Assembly: GCA_000156295.1 (NCBI GenBank)
Contig: DS999222.1
Coordinates: 2,370 to 66,369 of the forward strand
Length of the DNA: 64,000 bases
Direction of reading: 5' to 3'
DNA from: a marine gamma proteobacterium HTCC2148
GTDB taxonomy: Bacteria > Pseudomonadota > Gammaproteobacteria > Pseudomonadales > Halieaceae
Shown piece after piece: positions 30,436 to 41,236 of this stretch. Made by a program: the position numbers and the translations under genes. Position 1 is the first letter of the stretch; each line of letters begins with the position of its first letter. The notes under the pieces are model-generated. The model saw only the letters and a list, made by a program, of their open reading frames with translations. It did no database searches and was not told the origin of the DNA.

Positions 30436-31355
30436 GTGGGCAAGACCTGAAGCGCATGACGATCGCGGTTTTGCTGGGCGGCACCTCTGCAGAGCGAGAC
30501 GTATCCCTGCTAAGCGGACGTACCGTCTCTGATGCTTTGCGTGGGCTAGATTATTCTGTGCGCGATGTGGACCCGGCCGATGCAGATTGGGTCGCACAGC
30601 TGCAGGGAGTGGATTATGCCTTTAACGCCCTGCATGGTCCCGGTGGAGAAGACGGCACGATACAAGGTGCCTTGGAAGCCCTGGGGATTCGCTATACCGG
30701 TTCAGGTGTTCTGGGTTCTGCCCTGGCGATGGACAAGCGGCGCAGTAAGCAGCTGTGGCAGGGCATAGGCATTGCAACTGGCGGCTTTGAAATGCTGGAC
30801 GCCGATACCGACTGGCAGGCTGTGATAGACCGCCTCGGTAAGGTGTTTGTAAAGCCTGCCTGCGAAGGTTCATCCATTGGCATGGCACCGGCAAGCGATG
30901 CAGAGTCGCTGCGCACGGCTTATGAAGGTGCCGCGGCCTACAGCGGTGGAGTGATGGCAGAAAAGTTCATTAATGGTCCCGAGTACACGGTCGCCATATT
31001 GGGCGATGAGGCATTGCCTTCTATCCGCATGGTGACGGAAAACGAGTTTTACGATTACGACGCCAAGTACCTGTCTGACGATACCAGCTACCACTGCCCC
31101 AGCGGCTTGAATGCGAGTGAGGAGGCACAAGTGGGGGCAATGGCTCTCGCGGCTTTCCGCTCTCTGGGCTGCGCAGGTTGGGGAAGAGTCGACACTATGC
31201 GTGACAGTGATGGACGCTTCTTCGTGCTGGAAGTGAACACCATTCCCGGTATGACCTCGCACAGTCTGGTGCCCATGGCGGCGCGACAGGCAGGTATGGA
31301 AGTGCCGGCATTGGTGGAACGGATACTGACACTGGCGTCGGAGGCGAAGCACTGA
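30432..31355 (+). CDS. ddlB: D-alanine:D-alanine ligase
   Basis: An ATP-grasp enzyme supplying the D-Ala-D-Ala dipeptide used by Mur[17 protein letters not shown] at the N-terminus, [19 protein letters not shown] and [15 protein letters not shown] are the family signatures, including the metal-binding Glu-Asn pair. It has 307 residues (E. coli DdlB 306). It overlaps murC by four bases and ftsQ by one. Confidence 0.97.
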   Translation: MSGQDLKRMTIAVLLGGTSAERDVSLLSGRTVSDALRGLDYSVRDVDPADADWVAQLQGVDYAFNALHGPGGEDGTIQGALEALGIRYTGSGVLGSALAMDKRRSKQLWQGIGIATGGFEMLDADTDWQAVIDRLGKVFVKPACEGSSIGMAPASDAESLRTAYEGAAAYSGGVMAEKFINGPEYTVAILGDEALPSIRMVTENEFYDYDAKYLSDDTSYHCPSGLNASEEAQVGAMALAAFRSLGCAGWGRVDTMRDSDGRFFVLEVNTIPGMTSHSLVPMAARQAGMEVPALVERILTLASEAKH

Positions 31356-32287
31356 TGGGTCTTGCAATCAAGCTGCCTCAATTACGCTCCCGGCCACAAA
31401 AACCCGGGACTGAGCAGCGGACGCGTCGGCCAGACCAGCGGCCCGAACGCAAGCCTAAATCGAGGCAGCCTGCAGCGGAGCAAACGCGCAGGACTCGCAG
31501 TGCCCCGGCCAAAGGGGCAACACGCAAGACGACGGCCCCGGCCAAACGGCCGTCTATCCGCTTTAACTGGCTGAATCGCATTTTGATTTTGGTTGCCACA
31601 GGGGTGGTGACAGTAGCGGTTCTGCAGGCCTATATCACTCTGCAAAGCATTCCAGTGGAGCGTATCTCGGTGACTGGTGAGCTTGAGCACACACAGACGA
31701 CCGCGGTTCAGGACATGGTTTATCCCGCATTAACCGGCGGCTTCCTGGGCGCTGATCTGGCCCAGGTGCAGAAGCAATTAGAGGTCTTACCCTGGATTCA
31801 CGAAGCCACGGTCCGGCGTGTATGGCCCAACGCTCTGGAAATACATGTAGTAGAGCAGTTGCCTATCGCCAGATGGGGTGACACCGGTTTCCTGAATCAC
31901 GAGGGCGAGGTGTTTCGCCCCAGTCAAAGAGATGCGTGGCAGGCCCTGCCTACATTAACTGGCCCGGAGAACACAGCGCCAACCCTGATGCGCACCTATC
32001 AGCGGTTGGTGGATTCGTTGGCCCCTCTGGGGCTGAGCTTGAGTCAGCTGTCAGTCGATGATCGCGGTGAAATAGCGGCTGTACTGGCGGGTGGTCAACG
32101 CATTGCCATTGGTAGGGACGATTTTCTGGAGCGAATGAAGCGGTTCAAAGCCGTATTCAGGTCAGAGTTGGTGGCCCGGATGACGCAGGTGTCCAGTATA
32201 GATTTGCGCTATGAGCGCGGAGTGGCGGTGTCTTTCAAGACCGCCGTAGAAGTACCGGAAACAAACAGCAATAACAAGAAGGCGTAG
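31355..32287 (+). CDS. ftsQ: Cell division protein FtsQ
   Basis: A bitopic division protein that scaffolds FtsL, FtsB and later proteins. A very basic, proline-rich cytoplasmic tail of about 68 residues precedes the transmembrane helix (ILILVATGVVTVAVLQAYI). The periplasmic POTRA domain begins at IPVERISVTGELEHT, and the beta domain contains LPWIHEATVRRVWPNAL, the usual FtsQ block. The cytoplasmic tail is clearly longer than the roughly 25 residues in E. coli. Confidence 0.95.
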   Translation: MGLAIKLPQLRSRPQKPGTEQRTRRPDQRPERKPKSRQPAAEQTRRTRSAPAKGATRKTTAPAKRPSIRFNWLNRILILVATGVVTVAVLQAYITLQSIPVERISVTGELEHTQTTAVQDMVYPALTGGFLGADLAQVQKQLEVLPWIHEATVRRVWPNALEIHVVEQLPIARWGDTGFLNHEGEVFRPSQRDAWQALPTLTGPENTAPTLMRTYQRLVDSLAPLGLSLSQLSVDDRGEIAAVLAGGQRIAIGRDDFLERMKRFKAVFRSELVARMTQVSSIDLRYERGVAVSFKTAVEVPETNSNNKKA

Positions 32288-32301
32288 AGGGAGACACTGC
32301 C

Positions 32302-33540
32302 ATGGGCAGCGCGCAGGACAAGAAAATGATCGTTGGGCTCGACATAGGTACCTCCAAAGTGGTGGCGATTGTCGGCGAGGTCGGCATGGATGGTGAGATC
32401 GAGGTGGTGGGTATTGGGTCTAATCCGTCCAAGGGCATGAAGAAAGGAGTGGTCGTTAATATCGAATCCACCGTGCAGTCGATTCAGCGGGCAGTGGAAG
32501 AGGCTGAGCTGATGGCCGGGTGCCAGATTCACTCCGTTTACGTGGGGATTGCCGGCAGCCATATTCGCAGCCTTAACTCCCATGGCATCGTTGCCATTAA
32601 GGATAAGGAGGTGTTCGGGCACGACCTGGAGCGAGTGATTGATGCGGCGCAGGCCGTGGCAATTCCTGCTGACCAGAAAGTGCTGCACATTCTGCCCCAG
32701 GAATATGTGATCGATAACCAGGAGGGCATTAAGGAGCCGCTGGGAATGTCCGGCGTGCGCCTGGAGGCCAAAGTGCACCTGGTGACCTGCGCCGTCAATG
32801 CGTCGCAGAACATCGAGAAGTGTATTCGCCGCTGTGGTCTTGAGGTAGAAGAAACGATTCTCGAGCAGCTGGCTTCCAGCTATTCCATTCTCACCGAAGA
32901 CGAGCGGGAACTGGGTGTTTGCCTGGTTGATATTGGAGGCGGCACTACTGATATCGCTATCTTTACCGAGGGCTCTATTCGCCATACCGGGGTGATTCCC
33001 ATTGCGGGAGACCAGGTGACTAATGATATTGCCATGGCCCTGCGCACACCTACTCAGCACGCTGAAGAAATCAAGATCAAGTACGCCTGTGCCCTGACCC
33101 AGCTCGCGGGAGCTGATGAAACCATCAAGGTGCCCAGCGTGGGTGACCGTCCGCCCCGGGATCTGTCGCGGCAATCGCTTGCAGAAGTGGTGGAGCCTAG
33201 ATACGACGAGTTGTTCACCCTGGTGCAGGCTGAGCTGCGTCGTTCCGGCTATGAGGACATGGTACCGGCGGGCATCGTGCTGACCGGGGGCACTTCCAAG
33301 ATGGAAGGCGTCGTGGAATTGGCAGAAGAGATATTTCATATGCCGGTGCGGGTGGGTTATCCGCAATCGGTACAGGGGCTAAACGACATTGTGCGCAACC
33401 CGATCTACGCCACCAGCGTGGGCCTGTTGCAGTACGGCGTAGACCACATGGAAGAGGGGGGCGCAGGCTCCGTTCGCAACAGTGGTTCAGCGGAGAGTTG
33501 GATCAGCCGGGCGAAAGCCTGGATTTCAAGCAATTTTTAA
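32302..33540 (+). CDS. ftsA: Cell division protein FtsA
   Basis: An actin-like ATPase that tethers FtsZ to the membrane. GLDIGTSKVVAIVGE is the phosphate-1 loop, VDIGGGTTDIAIF the phosphate-2 loop and VLTGGTSKMEGV the adenosine motif. The C-terminal ESWISRAKAWISSNF is a good amphipathic membrane-targeting helix. It has 412 residues (E. coli 420). It lies 51 bases before ftsZ, which has its own strong ribosome site. Confidence 0.97.
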   Translation: MGSAQDKKMIVGLDIGTSKVVAIVGEVGMDGEIEVVGIGSNPSKGMKKGVVVNIESTVQSIQRAVEEAELMAGCQIHSVYVGIAGSHIRSLNSHGIVAIKDKEVFGHDLERVIDAAQAVAIPADQKVLHILPQEYVIDNQEGIKEPLGMSGVRLEAKVHLVTCAVNASQNIEKCIRRCGLEVEETILEQLASSYSILTEDERELGVCLVDIGGGTTDIAIFTEGSIRHTGVIPIAGDQVTNDIAMALRTPTQHAEEIKIKYACALTQLAGADETIKVPSVGDRPPRDLSRQSLAEVVEPRYDELFTLVQAELRRSGYEDMVPAGIVLTGGTSKMEGVVELAEEIFHMPVRVGYPQSVQGLNDIVRNPIYATSVGLLQYGVDHMEEGGAGSVRNSGSAESWISRAKAWISSNF

Positions 33541-33591
33541 GCGGTAAACCGTCGTGTGAAGACGCGGCATTTTAATAAAAGGGGAAGAACC

Positions 33592-34761
33592 ATGTTTGAG
33601 CTAATCGACAACGTACCAACCAATGCGGTGATCAAGGTGATCGGCATAGGCGGAGGCGGCGGCAACGCTGTGAAGCATATGATCGATCACTCGGTCGAGG
33701 GCGTAGATTTTATCTGCGCCAACACCGATGCCCAGGCCCTTTCGGACATTGAGTCCAGAACAGTGCTGCAACTGGGCGGCGACATTACCAAAGGCCTGGG
33801 AGCAGGCGCCAACCCTGAAATTGGTCGCGCGGCAGCTATGGAAGATCGCGATCGCATCGCCGAGTCCCTGCACGGGGCTGACATGGTGTTTATCACTGCT
33901 GGTATGGGTGGCGGCACCGGCACCGGCGGCGCGCCCGTCGTTGCCGAGGTTGCTCGCGAAATGGGCATTTTAACGGTAGCCGTGGTGACTCGTCCTTTCC
34001 CCTTCGAGGGTAAGAAACGGCTGAAAATTGCCCATGAAGGTGTGGCAGAACTGCAGCAGCACGTGGATTCTTTGATCACTATTCCCAATGAAAAATTGCT
34101 GGAAGTGCTAGGTAAAAATACCAGTCTCCTCGATGCATTTAAGGAGGCAAATGATGTATTGTTGGGCGCTGTTCAGGGGATCGCTGACCTGATTATCCGC
34201 CCCGGTATGATCAACGTGGACTTCGCCGATGTGCGAACCGTTATGTCGGAAATGGGTATGGCGATGATGGGCACTGGTAGCTCCAAGGGCGAAAATCGCG
34301 CTCGCGAAGCCGCAGAGAGAGCCATAAACAGCCCCTTGTTGGACGACATTGATTTACAGGGTGCTCGCGGAATTCTGGTTAACATTACCGCTGGCCTCGA
34401 TCTCGCGCTGGGCGAATTCGCCGAAGTGGGCGATACCATCGAGGAATTTGCATCCGAAGAAGCAACAGTTGTAGTCGGTACGGTTATCGATCCTGATATG
34501 ACCGAAGAGCTTAAGGTGACCGTTGTTGCCACTGGGCTGGGCGCTGAGGCGGCGAGAACACCGCTGCAGGTAGTAGACAGCGCACCTAAGCCGGCAGTGG
34601 CTTCCACGGAAGCCGACGAGGCGCCCGACTACCGGGATCTGGATCGCCCCGCGGTGCAGCGCAGACAGCGCGCCGCAGGTGGCCAATCTACAGCTGTTGC
34701 AGCGGACGCAGACGAGGAGTATTTTGATATTCCTGCGTTTTTGCGTCGGCAGGCTGATTAG
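33592..34761 (+). CDS. ftsZ: Cell division GTPase FtsZ
   Basis: The tubulin-like protein that forms the Z ring. VIGIGGGGGNAV and the GGGTGTG signature (about residues 106-112) bind GTP. The C-terminal peptide DIPAFLRRQAD is the conserved FtsA/ZipA-binding tail. The ATG at 33592 (389 residues) is preceded by AGGGGAAGAA; an upstream in-frame ATG at 33556 is not expected by homology. Confidence 0.98.
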   Translation: MFELIDNVPTNAVIKVIGIGGGGGNAVKHMIDHSVEGVDFICANTDAQALSDIESRTVLQLGGDITKGLGAGANPEIGRAAAMEDRDRIAESLHGADMVFITAGMGGGTGTGGAPVVAEVAREMGILTVAVVTRPFPFEGKKRLKIAHEGVAELQQHVDSLITIPNEKLLEVLGKNTSLLDAFKEANDVLLGAVQGIADLIIRPGMINVDFADVRTVMSEMGMAMMGTGSSKGENRAREAAERAINSPLLDDIDLQGARGILVNITAGLDLALGEFAEVGDTIEEFASEEATVVVGTVIDPDMTEELKVTVVATGLGAEAARTPLQVVDSAPKPAVASTEADEAPDYRDLDRPAVQRRQRAAGGQSTAVAADADEEYFDIPAFLRRQAD

Positions 34762-34796
34762 CAGGTCGCAACCCGGAGGTGTTCCGGAGCGACCTG
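34762..34796 (+). promoter_or_regulatory. Nested hairpin between ftsZ and lpxC
   Basis: Starting at the base after the ftsZ stop codon, CAGGTCGC (34762-34769) pairs perfectly with GCGACCTG (34789-34796), and inside it CCGGA (34773-34777) pairs with TCCGG (34783-34787). No T run follows, so it is not a typical intrinsic terminator. It may set relative ftsZ/lpxC mRNA levels or be a weak attenuator. Confidence 0.5.
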
Positions 34797-34835
34797 GCAG
34801 CCGTTAGACAGCAATAGGCTACGGTTAGGGTAATT

Positions 34836-35750
34836 ATGATTCGACAACGTACGTTGAGAAATGCGATCAAGGCGACTGGCGTCGGCTTGCATACGGGTGA
34901 GAAGGTCTACCTGACTTTAGCGCCCGCGCCGGTGAACACCGGTATTGTGTTTCGCAGAGTAGACCTGAATCCGGTGGTGGAAATCCCGGGTCGGGCCGAC
35001 AACGTTGCCGATACCACTCTCTCCACCGGTCTTCTCGCTAATGGCGAAAAGGTTTCCACGGTAGAACATCTGATGGCGGCTTTGGCTGGCCTGGGTATTG
35101 ATAATGCCTATGTCGATGTCAGTTCGCCGGAAGTGCCGATTATGGACGGCAGTGCGGGTCCGTTTGTGTTCCTTATACAGTCCGCTGGTATTGAGGAGCA
35201 AAACGCACCCAAGAAGTTTATTCGCATTAAACGCAAGGTCACAGTCGAGGATGGCGACAAGGTAGCCAGCTTCCTCCCCTTTGATGGCTTCAAGGTCTCT
35301 TTTACCATCGATTTTGACCACCCTGTTTTTCGCGATCGCACTGCCCACGCCGATATCGATTTCTCAACCACCTCCTTTGTGAAAGAAATCAGTCGAGCCC
35401 GCACCTTTGGCTTTATGCATGAAATCGAATACCTCCGCTCCAAGGGCCTTGCCCGGGGCGGCAGCGTAGACAACGCTATCGTGGTCGATGAATACCGCAT
35501 CCTCAACCAGGACGGCCTGCGCTACGACGATGAATTCGTGCGCCACAAGGTGCTGGACGCCATTGGTGACCTGTACCTGCTTGGTAACAGCTTAATTGGT
35601 GAGTTTCGTGCCTACAAGTCAGGTCATGCCCTCAACAATGCATCCCTGCGCGCCTTAATTGCCCAGCCCGATGCCTGGGAGGTCGTGACTTTTGAAGATG
35701 AGGCCACAGCCCCTATTTGTTACTCATTGAGCCCTGCCGCCGCCATTTAG
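34836..35750 (+). CDS. lpxC: UDP-3-O-acyl-N-acetylglucosamine deacetylase
   Basis: The committed step of lipid A synthesis, a zinc amidase. [11 protein letters not shown] carries the first zinc histidine, and [14 protein letters not shown] the second zinc His and Asp. The active-site GHALNN segment is also present. It has 304 residues (E. coli 305). In enterics LpxC is turned over by FtsH from its C-terminus; here the protein ends in AAAI, a hydrophobic tail compatible with such control, which is inference only. Confidence 0.97.
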   Translation: MIRQRTLRNAIKATGVGLHTGEKVYLTLAPAPVNTGIVFRRVDLNPVVEIPGRADNVADTTLSTGLLANGEKVSTVEHLMAALAGLGIDNAYVDVSSPEVPIMDGSAGPFVFLIQSAGIEEQNAPKKFIRIKRKVTVEDGDKVASFLPFDGFKVSFTIDFDHPVFRDRTAHADIDFSTTSFVKEISRARTFGFMHEIEYLRSKGLARGGSVDNAIVVDEYRILNQDGLRYDDEFVRHKVLDAIGDLYLLGNSLIGEFRAYKSGHALNNASLRALIAQPDAWEVVTFEDEATAPICYSLSPAAAI

Positions 35751-35869
35751 GCTCAATTCTCGCCGATACCCCCAAATTGGGCATCAGTTCACACCCCGGG
35801 TTTCAATCCATAGCGTCAGAGGGGGTTTTGTGGCATAGTCGCCCACCGATTTGCCTCGATTTCGTCTAA

Positions 35870-36799
35870 ATGAAAGTAATTCTCATTAGTCGCAAGCACG
35901 GTGGGTCTCGCTCCGTTGAACTGGGGCGTTGGTCCCGTGCGCTACTCTCCCTTTGCTGCCTGGGTTTACCCTTGGGCATGATTGCGGGCGGCTTTATGCT
36001 GGGGCAGGAAAACGAAGCCAATTCCATGCGGGGCATGGCGTTGGATGGCTTGCAGGACGAGCTGGAGCAGCAACAGAAAGAGCTGGCAGCCCTGCAAACC
36101 CAGGCTGAGCTTAAAATGCAGGCTATGACCCTGAGCCTGGCGCGGCTGCAGGCGCGAATGACTCGTCTCGACGCGCTGGGCCAGCACTTGACCGCTATGG
36201 CCGACTTAGAAGAAGGCGAGTTTGATTTTAGTCAGCCGCCTGCCATTGGTGGTCCCATTGGTGCTGAGTTCAATGTTGAGTACGACACGGGTGACCTCAG
36301 CGCGGAGCTGGGCTTGTTCCAGGCGCAATTGTCAGACCGCGAGCAGCAGTTGGAGATTCTTGAGTCGCTGCTAGCCAATCGTAAACTGGAAGAACAGAGC
36401 TGGCTTTCAGGCCGGCCTGTAGAGAAGGGCTGGATTTCTTCTCATTATGGCAAGCGCAACGACCCCTTTACCGGTAAGCCTGCTTTTCACCACGGTATCG
36501 ATTTCGCTGGTAAGGAAGGCACCAATGTTATAGCCGTCGCCTCTGGCGTAGTCACCTACACGGGCAGTAAGTCCGGCTATGGCGAAATGGTGGAAATTTC
36601 CCACGGTGACGGCTTTGTCACTCGCTACTCTCATAATAAGGAAGTGTTGGTTAAATCCGGCGATGTCGTTCGCAAGGGCGAGGCCATCGCCCTGATGGGA
36701 TCCACTGGCCGTTCCACTGGCGCTCACGTACATTACGAAGTCTATAAACACGGCCGTTCGGTCGACCCCTCGAGCTACGTTCGACGCACCAGTCGCTGA
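35870..36799 (+). CDS. Membrane-anchored M23 (LytM) peptidase
   Basis: A 309-residue protein with an N-terminal transmembrane anchor (about 28-46), a coiled coil (about 55-115, rich in QQQKELAALQ-type heptads) and a C-terminal M23 domain (about 195-300). Zinc ligands are intact: HHGIDFAG for H-x3-D and HVHYEV for HxH, so it should be a working peptidoglycan endopeptidase rather than an EnvC/NlpD-like activator. It occupies the slot between lpxC and secA filled by secM in enterics and by an M23 peptidase in Pseudomonas. No clear ribosome site precedes ATG 35870. Confidence 0.9.
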   Translation: MKVILISRKHGGSRSVELGRWSRALLSLCCLGLPLGMIAGGFMLGQENEANSMRGMALDGLQDELEQQQKELAALQTQAELKMQAMTLSLARLQARMTRLDALGQHLTAMADLEEGEFDFSQPPAIGGPIGAEFNVEYDTGDLSAELGLFQAQLSDREQQLEILESLLANRKLEEQSWLSGRPVEKGWISSHYGKRNDPFTGKPAFHHGIDFAGKEGTNVIAVASGVVTYTGSKSGYGEMVEISHGDGFVTRYSHNKEVLVKSGDVVRKGEAIALMGSTGRSTGAHVHYEVYKHGRSVDPSSYVRRTSR

Positions 36800-36885
36800 C
36801 GCTCCATTGACAACTTTTTAATCTGCTCCCGCCCATCTGTGTCAGTTGTGCGGTCTGAATCCTATTTATGACAAGTTGAAAGCTG

Positions 36886-39600
36886 ATGATTAGCAATTTT
36901 CTGAAAATGATTTTTGGTTCCCGTAATGATCGGGAGCTGAAGCGTATGGGCAAGGTAGTCAAGCGAGTGAATGCCCTGACCGATGAGATCACGGCACTGA
37001 GCGATGCTGAACTGGCGGCCAAGACTGACGAGTTCAAACAGCGCCTGGCAGACGGCCAGAAGCTCGATGACATTCTGCCCGAAGCGTTTGCCGTAGTTCG
37101 GGAAGCGGGCGATCGGGCACTGGGGTTGCGCCACTTTGATGTGCAGCTCATTGGCGGTATGGCTCTGCACGAGGGCAAGATTGCAGAGATGCGCACCGGT
37201 GAGGGTAAGACCCTGGTAGCAACGCTGCCTGCTTACCTCAACGCGCTGACCGGCAACGGCGTACATTTGATCACTGTGAATGATTATCTTGCTAATCGCG
37301 ACGCCCATTGGATGGGACCCTTGTACGAGTTCCTGGGCGTGTCGGTGGGTGTCATTCGTTCTGGTCAAGCGCCTGAACAAAAAGCCGCTGCCTATAGCGC
37401 AGACATTATTTATGGCACCAACAACGAATTTGGTTTCGATTATCTGCGTGACAACATGGCCTTTACCATGGAAGACCGCATGCAGGGCCAGTTAGCTTTC
37501 GCCATTGTGGATGAAGTGGACTCTATCCTGATTGACGAGGCCCGCACGCCGCTGGTGATTTCTGGTGCCTCCGAGGACAGCTCAGAGCTGTATAAAAAAA
37601 TCAATCGCCTGATTCCTTCTCTCAAGCCAGACCTTGAAGACGAAGCGGGACACTACACTGTCGATGAGAAGCAGCGGCAGGTGGAGCTGACCGAATCGGG
37701 TCATGAGTTCATCGAAGAGATGATGATTCGCGAGAAGTTGCTGGAGGAGGGCGATAGCCTTTACGCTGCAACAAACCTCAACTTGCTGCACCACGTGAAT
37801 TCGGGGCTTCGGGCCCACGTGCTGTTCCAGCGCGATGTGGAATACATTGTTCAAGATGGCCAGGTAGTGCTGATTGACGAGCACACTGGTCGTACCATGG
37901 CTGGGCGGCGTTTGTCCGAAGGTTTGCATCAAGCCATTGAGGCAAAAGAGGGCGTTAATATTCAAAGTGAGAGCCAGACATTGGCTTCCACCACCTTCCA
38001 GAATTACTTCAGGATTTACGGCAAGCTCGCTGGTATGACGGGTACCGCTGATACAGAGGCTTTCGAATTCCGCCAGATTTACGGATTGGAAGTGCTGGTG
38101 CTGCCTACTAACGTAAAGCAAAAGCGCAACGACATGAACGACCTGGTCTATTTGAGCCGGGAGGAAAAGTTTGGTGCCATTGTTGCTGATGTTAAAGAGT
38201 GTATGGAGAACCAGGCGCCAGTGCTGGTGGGTACTGCATCGGTCGAAACCTCGGAGGAATTATCCGCGCGTTTCCGTGAGGCCAAAATCCAACACAAGGT
38301 GTTGAATGCCAAGTACCACGAACAGGAAGCTGAAATTATTGCTCAGGCGGGCCGGCCAGGGGTCGTTACCATTGCCACCAATATGGCTGGTCGAGGCACT
38401 GACATTGTTCTGGGTGGCAACCTGGAGGCGGAGATCACTGCCGCAGGTGAAATCAGTGAAGGTCGCAAGGCTGAATTGACCGAGGCCTGGGGACAGCGCC
38501 ATTCGCAAGTTCTGGAAGCGGGCGGTTTACACATCCTGGGTACTGAGCGCCACGAGTCTCGTCGTATCGATAATCAGTTGCGTGGCCGAGCAGGTCGCCA
38601 GGGTGACCCTGGTGTCTCCCGTTTTTATCTGTCTCTTGAAGACAACTTGATGCGTATTTTTGCCTCCGATCGGGTGAAAAACTTCATGCAGGCCCTCGGT
38701 ATGGAAAAGGGCGAGGCTATTGAACACCGCATGGTGACTAACGCTATTGAGAAAGCTCAACGCAAGGTTGAGGGACGCAACTTTGATATTCGCAAGCAGT
38801 TGCTGGAATACGATGACGTGGCCAACGACCAGCGTCAGATTATTTACCAGCAGCGCAATGATTTGTTGGGCGAAGCAGATATCTCTGAAACCATCACCGC
38901 CATTCGCGCCGACGTGGTAAATGAGGCGGTCGACAGCTATATCCCACCCATGAGCGTGGAAGAACAATGGGACTTGCCAGGGCTGGAAAAAGCGCTGGAG
39001 ACTGAGTTTGCAGTGCCACTGCCCGTGCAGCAGTGGCTGGAAGAGGACGACAAACTCCATGAAGAGGCTCTGCGCGAGCGCATTGCTAGCGACGTTCAGG
39101 CGGCCTACGACCAAAAGAGCGAGGACGTTGGCCCTGACATGCGCAAGATCGAGAAGCAGATCATGCTTCAGGTTTTGGATACTCTGTGGAAAGAGCACCT
39201 GGCCACTATGGACCACCTGCGTCAGGGTATTCATTTGCGAGCTTATGCCCAGAAGAACCCCAAGCAGGAATACAAGCGTGAATCCTTTGCCCTGTTCGAG
39301 GAACTACTCAGCAGTTTGAAAATGGAAGTGGTTCGCTTCCTCAGCCATGTGCAGATTCAGCGCCAGGATGAGGCCGCGCTTATTGAGCAACAGCGGCGTA
39401 ATGCAGCTGATCGAGAGAAGCTGGCATTTCAGCATGCGGAAGCATCAGGGATGCCTCCCGAGACTGTCGAAGGCCAACCCGCTGAGCAAGCGCCTATGCC
39501 AGAGACTTATGTTCGCGATCAGCCCAAAGTAGGCCGCAACGACCCATGCCCTTGTGGCAGCGGTAAGAAATACAAACAATGCCACGGCAAGCTCTCCTAG
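36886..39600 (+). CDS. secA: Preprotein translocase ATPase SecA
   Basis: The motor of the Sec pathway. MRTGEGKT (about residues 102-109) is the Walker A loop and [14 protein letters not shown] the DEAD box. [33 protein letters not shown] and [17 protein letters not shown] are the expected second-nucleotide-domain blocks. The C-terminus has the zinc-binding SEC-C motif [13 protein letters not shown]. It has 904 residues (E. coli 901). No secM-like arrest peptide is seen upstream. Confidence 0.98.
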   Translation: MISNFLKMIFGSRNDRELKRMGKVVKRVNALTDEITALSDAELAAKTDEFKQRLADGQKLDDILPEAFAVVREAGDRALGLRHFDVQLIGGMALHEGKIAEMRTGEGKTLVATLPAYLNALTGNGVHLITVNDYLANRDAHWMGPLYEFLGVSVGVIRSGQAPEQKAAAYSADIIYGTNNEFGFDYLRDNMAFTMEDRMQGQLAFAIVDEVDSILIDEARTPLVISGASEDSSELYKKINRLIPSLKPDLEDEAGHYTVDEKQRQVELTESGHEFIEEMMIREKLLEEGDSLYAATNLNLLHHVNSGLRAHVLFQRDVEYIVQDGQVVLIDEHTGRTMAGRRLSEGLHQAIEAKEGVNIQSESQTLASTTFQNYFRIYGKLAGMTGTADTEAFEFRQIYGLEVLVLPTNVKQKRNDMNDLVYLSREEKFGAIVADVKECMENQAPVLVGTASVETSEELSARFREAKIQHKVLNAKYHEQEAEIIAQAGRPGVVTIATNMAGRGTDIVLGGNLEAEITAAGEISEGRKAELTEAWGQRHSQVLEAGGLHILGTERHESRRIDNQLRGRAGRQGDPGVSRFYLSLEDNLMRIFASDRVKNFMQALGMEKGEAIEHRMVTNAIEKAQRKVEGRNFDIRKQLLEYDDVANDQRQIIYQQRNDLLGEADISETITAIRADVVNEAVDSYIPPMSVEEQWDLPGLEKALETEFAVPLPVQQWLEEDDKLHEEALRERIASDVQAAYDQKSEDVGPDMRKIEKQIMLQVLDTLWKEHLATMDHLRQGIHLRAYAQKNPKQEYKRESFALFEELLSSLKMEVVRFLSHVQIQRQDEAALIEQQRRNAADREKLAFQHAEASGMPPETVEGQPAEQAPMPETYVRDQPKVGRNDPCPCGSGKKYKQCHGKLS

Positions 39601-39612
39601 AGGCTTGATGCG

Positions 39613-40839
39613 ATGGCTGTAGGCAACGACAAGCTCCCTCACTTACTGCCCGTTTCGGGGGTCAGGCTCGCGACCGTATCGGCGGGCATCAAGAGCGCCG
39701 GACGCAAGGATCTGGTGTTAATGGAGCTGGCTGCAGCAAGCCGTTGTGTGGGGGTGTTCACTCAAAATGCGTTTTGCGCGGCACCGGTTACTGTCGCTAA
39801 AGATCATCTGCAGCTTTCAGATAATCAGCCCGGCTACCTGATCGTTAATACTGGTAACGCTAACGCTGGAACAGGCGAGCAAGGTATTGCCGATGCTCGC
39901 AGCTGCTGTGCTGCAGTTGCTCAAGTTGCAAATACAGAAGCATCACAGGTGCTGCCTTTTTCTACCGGCGTAATTGGTGAGCCGTTGCCAGTAGAGTTGA
40001 TTGCTGACGCTATTCCCGCTGCCGTTGCAGGTTTGGCAGATTCCGGTTGGGCTGATGCCGCCGAAGGGATTCTCACTACAGACACGCGGCCCAAGGGTCT
40101 TAGCGTTCAATTCAGTTGTGATGGTCAGGATTACGTGGTGACCGGTATCGCTAAAGGTGCCGGAATGATTCGCCCTAATATGGCGACGATGCTGGGTTAT
40201 GTTGCGACGGACGCAGCAGTTGAAATCGCCATACTGCAGAAAATTTTGTCTGAAGCCACAGCCATGTCGTTCAATCGAGTCACCGTAGACGGCGATACAT
40301 CGACTAACGACGCCTGTGTATTGGTCGCGACCGGTGCGGCGTGTAATGAGCTTCTGGCGAACGCCGATCAGCCTCTCTATCGAGCGCTGGCCGACGCAGT
40401 GCAGGAAGTGTGCGTCTCGCTCGCCCAGGGGCTGGTTCGTGACGGAGAGGGTGCCAGCAAGTTCGTCACCGTAGAGATTAATGGCGGAGTGAACGAGCAG
40501 GAATGTCTTGATGTTGCGTTCACTATTGCCCACTCACCGCTGGTGAAAACTGCACTGTTTGCATCTGACCCTAACTGGGGACGATTATTGGCTGCTATTG
40601 GCCGTGCCGGACTGGCAGACTTGAATGTAGATCGCGTCGGACTTTATTTGAACGATGTACTGATCGCAGAAAACGGCTGCCGCGCTGGGTCTTACACAGA
40701 AGCTCAAGGCGTCAAAGCTATGGCGCCCGAGAATATCGTCATTCGGGTAGAACTCAATCGCGGCGAAGCAACTGCCAGCGTATGGACGACTGACTTTTCC
40801 TACGACTACGTGAAAATCAACGCAGAATACCGCACCTGA
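39613..40839 (+). CDS. argJ: Glutamate N-acetyltransferase / ornithine acetyltransferase
   Basis: ArgJ recycles the acetyl group between acetylornithine and glutamate in the arginine pathway. GAGMIRPNMATMLGY contains the autocleavage site before Thr that yields alpha and beta chains. TGNANAGTG and the DPNWGRLLAAIGRAG segment near the C-terminus are family hallmarks. It has 408 residues. AGAGG at 39599-39603 precedes the ATG. Whether it also uses acetyl-CoA (bifunctional) cannot be read from the sequence. mutT begins one base after its stop. Confidence 0.95.
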   Translation: MAVGNDKLPHLLPVSGVRLATVSAGIKSAGRKDLVLMELAAASRCVGVFTQNAFCAAPVTVAKDHLQLSDNQPGYLIVNTGNANAGTGEQGIADARSCCAAVAQVANTEASQVLPFSTGVIGEPLPVELIADAIPAAVAGLADSGWADAAEGILTTDTRPKGLSVQFSCDGQDYVVTGIAKGAGMIRPNMATMLGYVATDAAVEIAILQKILSEATAMSFNRVTVDGDTSTNDACVLVATGAACNELLANADQPLYRALADAVQEVCVSLAQGLVRDGEGASKFVTVEINGGVNEQECLDVAFTIAHSPLVKTALFASDPNWGRLLAAIGRAGLADLNVDRVGLYLNDVLIAENGCRAGSYTEAQGVKAMAPENIVIRVELNRGEATASVWTTDFSYDYVKINAEYRT

Positions 40840-40840
40840 T

Positions 40841-41236
40841 ATGCAAGTCGTGCATGTTGCTGTTGGTGTGATTCTGGATGCAGAAAAAAATATTCTTCTA
40901 ACCCGTCGACATGATCATTTGCACCAGGGCGGTCTCTGGGAGTTCCCTGGAGGAAAGGTCGAGCAGGGCGAAAGTTTAGATGCTGCCCTCGCCCGTGAAT
41001 TGCATGAGGAGCTGGCGATCAAACCAGTGAAGACCTCGCCCCTGATAGAAATTCATCATGACTACCCGGACAAATCGGTCTTTCTTGATGTACATGTGGT
41101 GTGGGAGTACAGCGGTGAAGCACAGGGGGTCGAGGGGCAGCCCATGGCGTGGGTGTCTGCTGCTGAATTGTCAGACTATGATTTTCCGGAAGCGAACAAG
41201 CCCATTGTTGCAGCGATCGTGCTTGAACTTACCTAG
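40841..41236 (+). CDS. mutT: 8-oxo-dGTP diphosphatase MutT (Nudix)
   Basis: The enzyme removes oxidised dGTP from the nucleotide pool. The Nudix box GGKVEQGESLDAALAREL followed by HEEL is intact at the metal-binding Glu residues; the usual Gly after the EE pair is Ala (EELAI). It has 131 residues (E. coli 129). The argJ-mutT order is common in Pseudomonas relatives, where MutT follows argJ near coaE. Confidence 0.94.
   Translation: MQVVHVAVGVILDAEKNILLTRRHDHLHQGGLWEFPGGKVEQGESLDAALARELHEELAIKPVKTSPLIEIHHDYPDKSVFLDVHVVWEYSGEAQGVEGQPMAWVSAAELSDYDFPEANKPIVAAIVLELT

Noticed and set aside
30432-31355. A second, stand-alone ddl type with relaxed specificity
   Set aside because: All DdlB motifs and the dcw position are standard; nothing suggests D-Ala-D-Lac activity.
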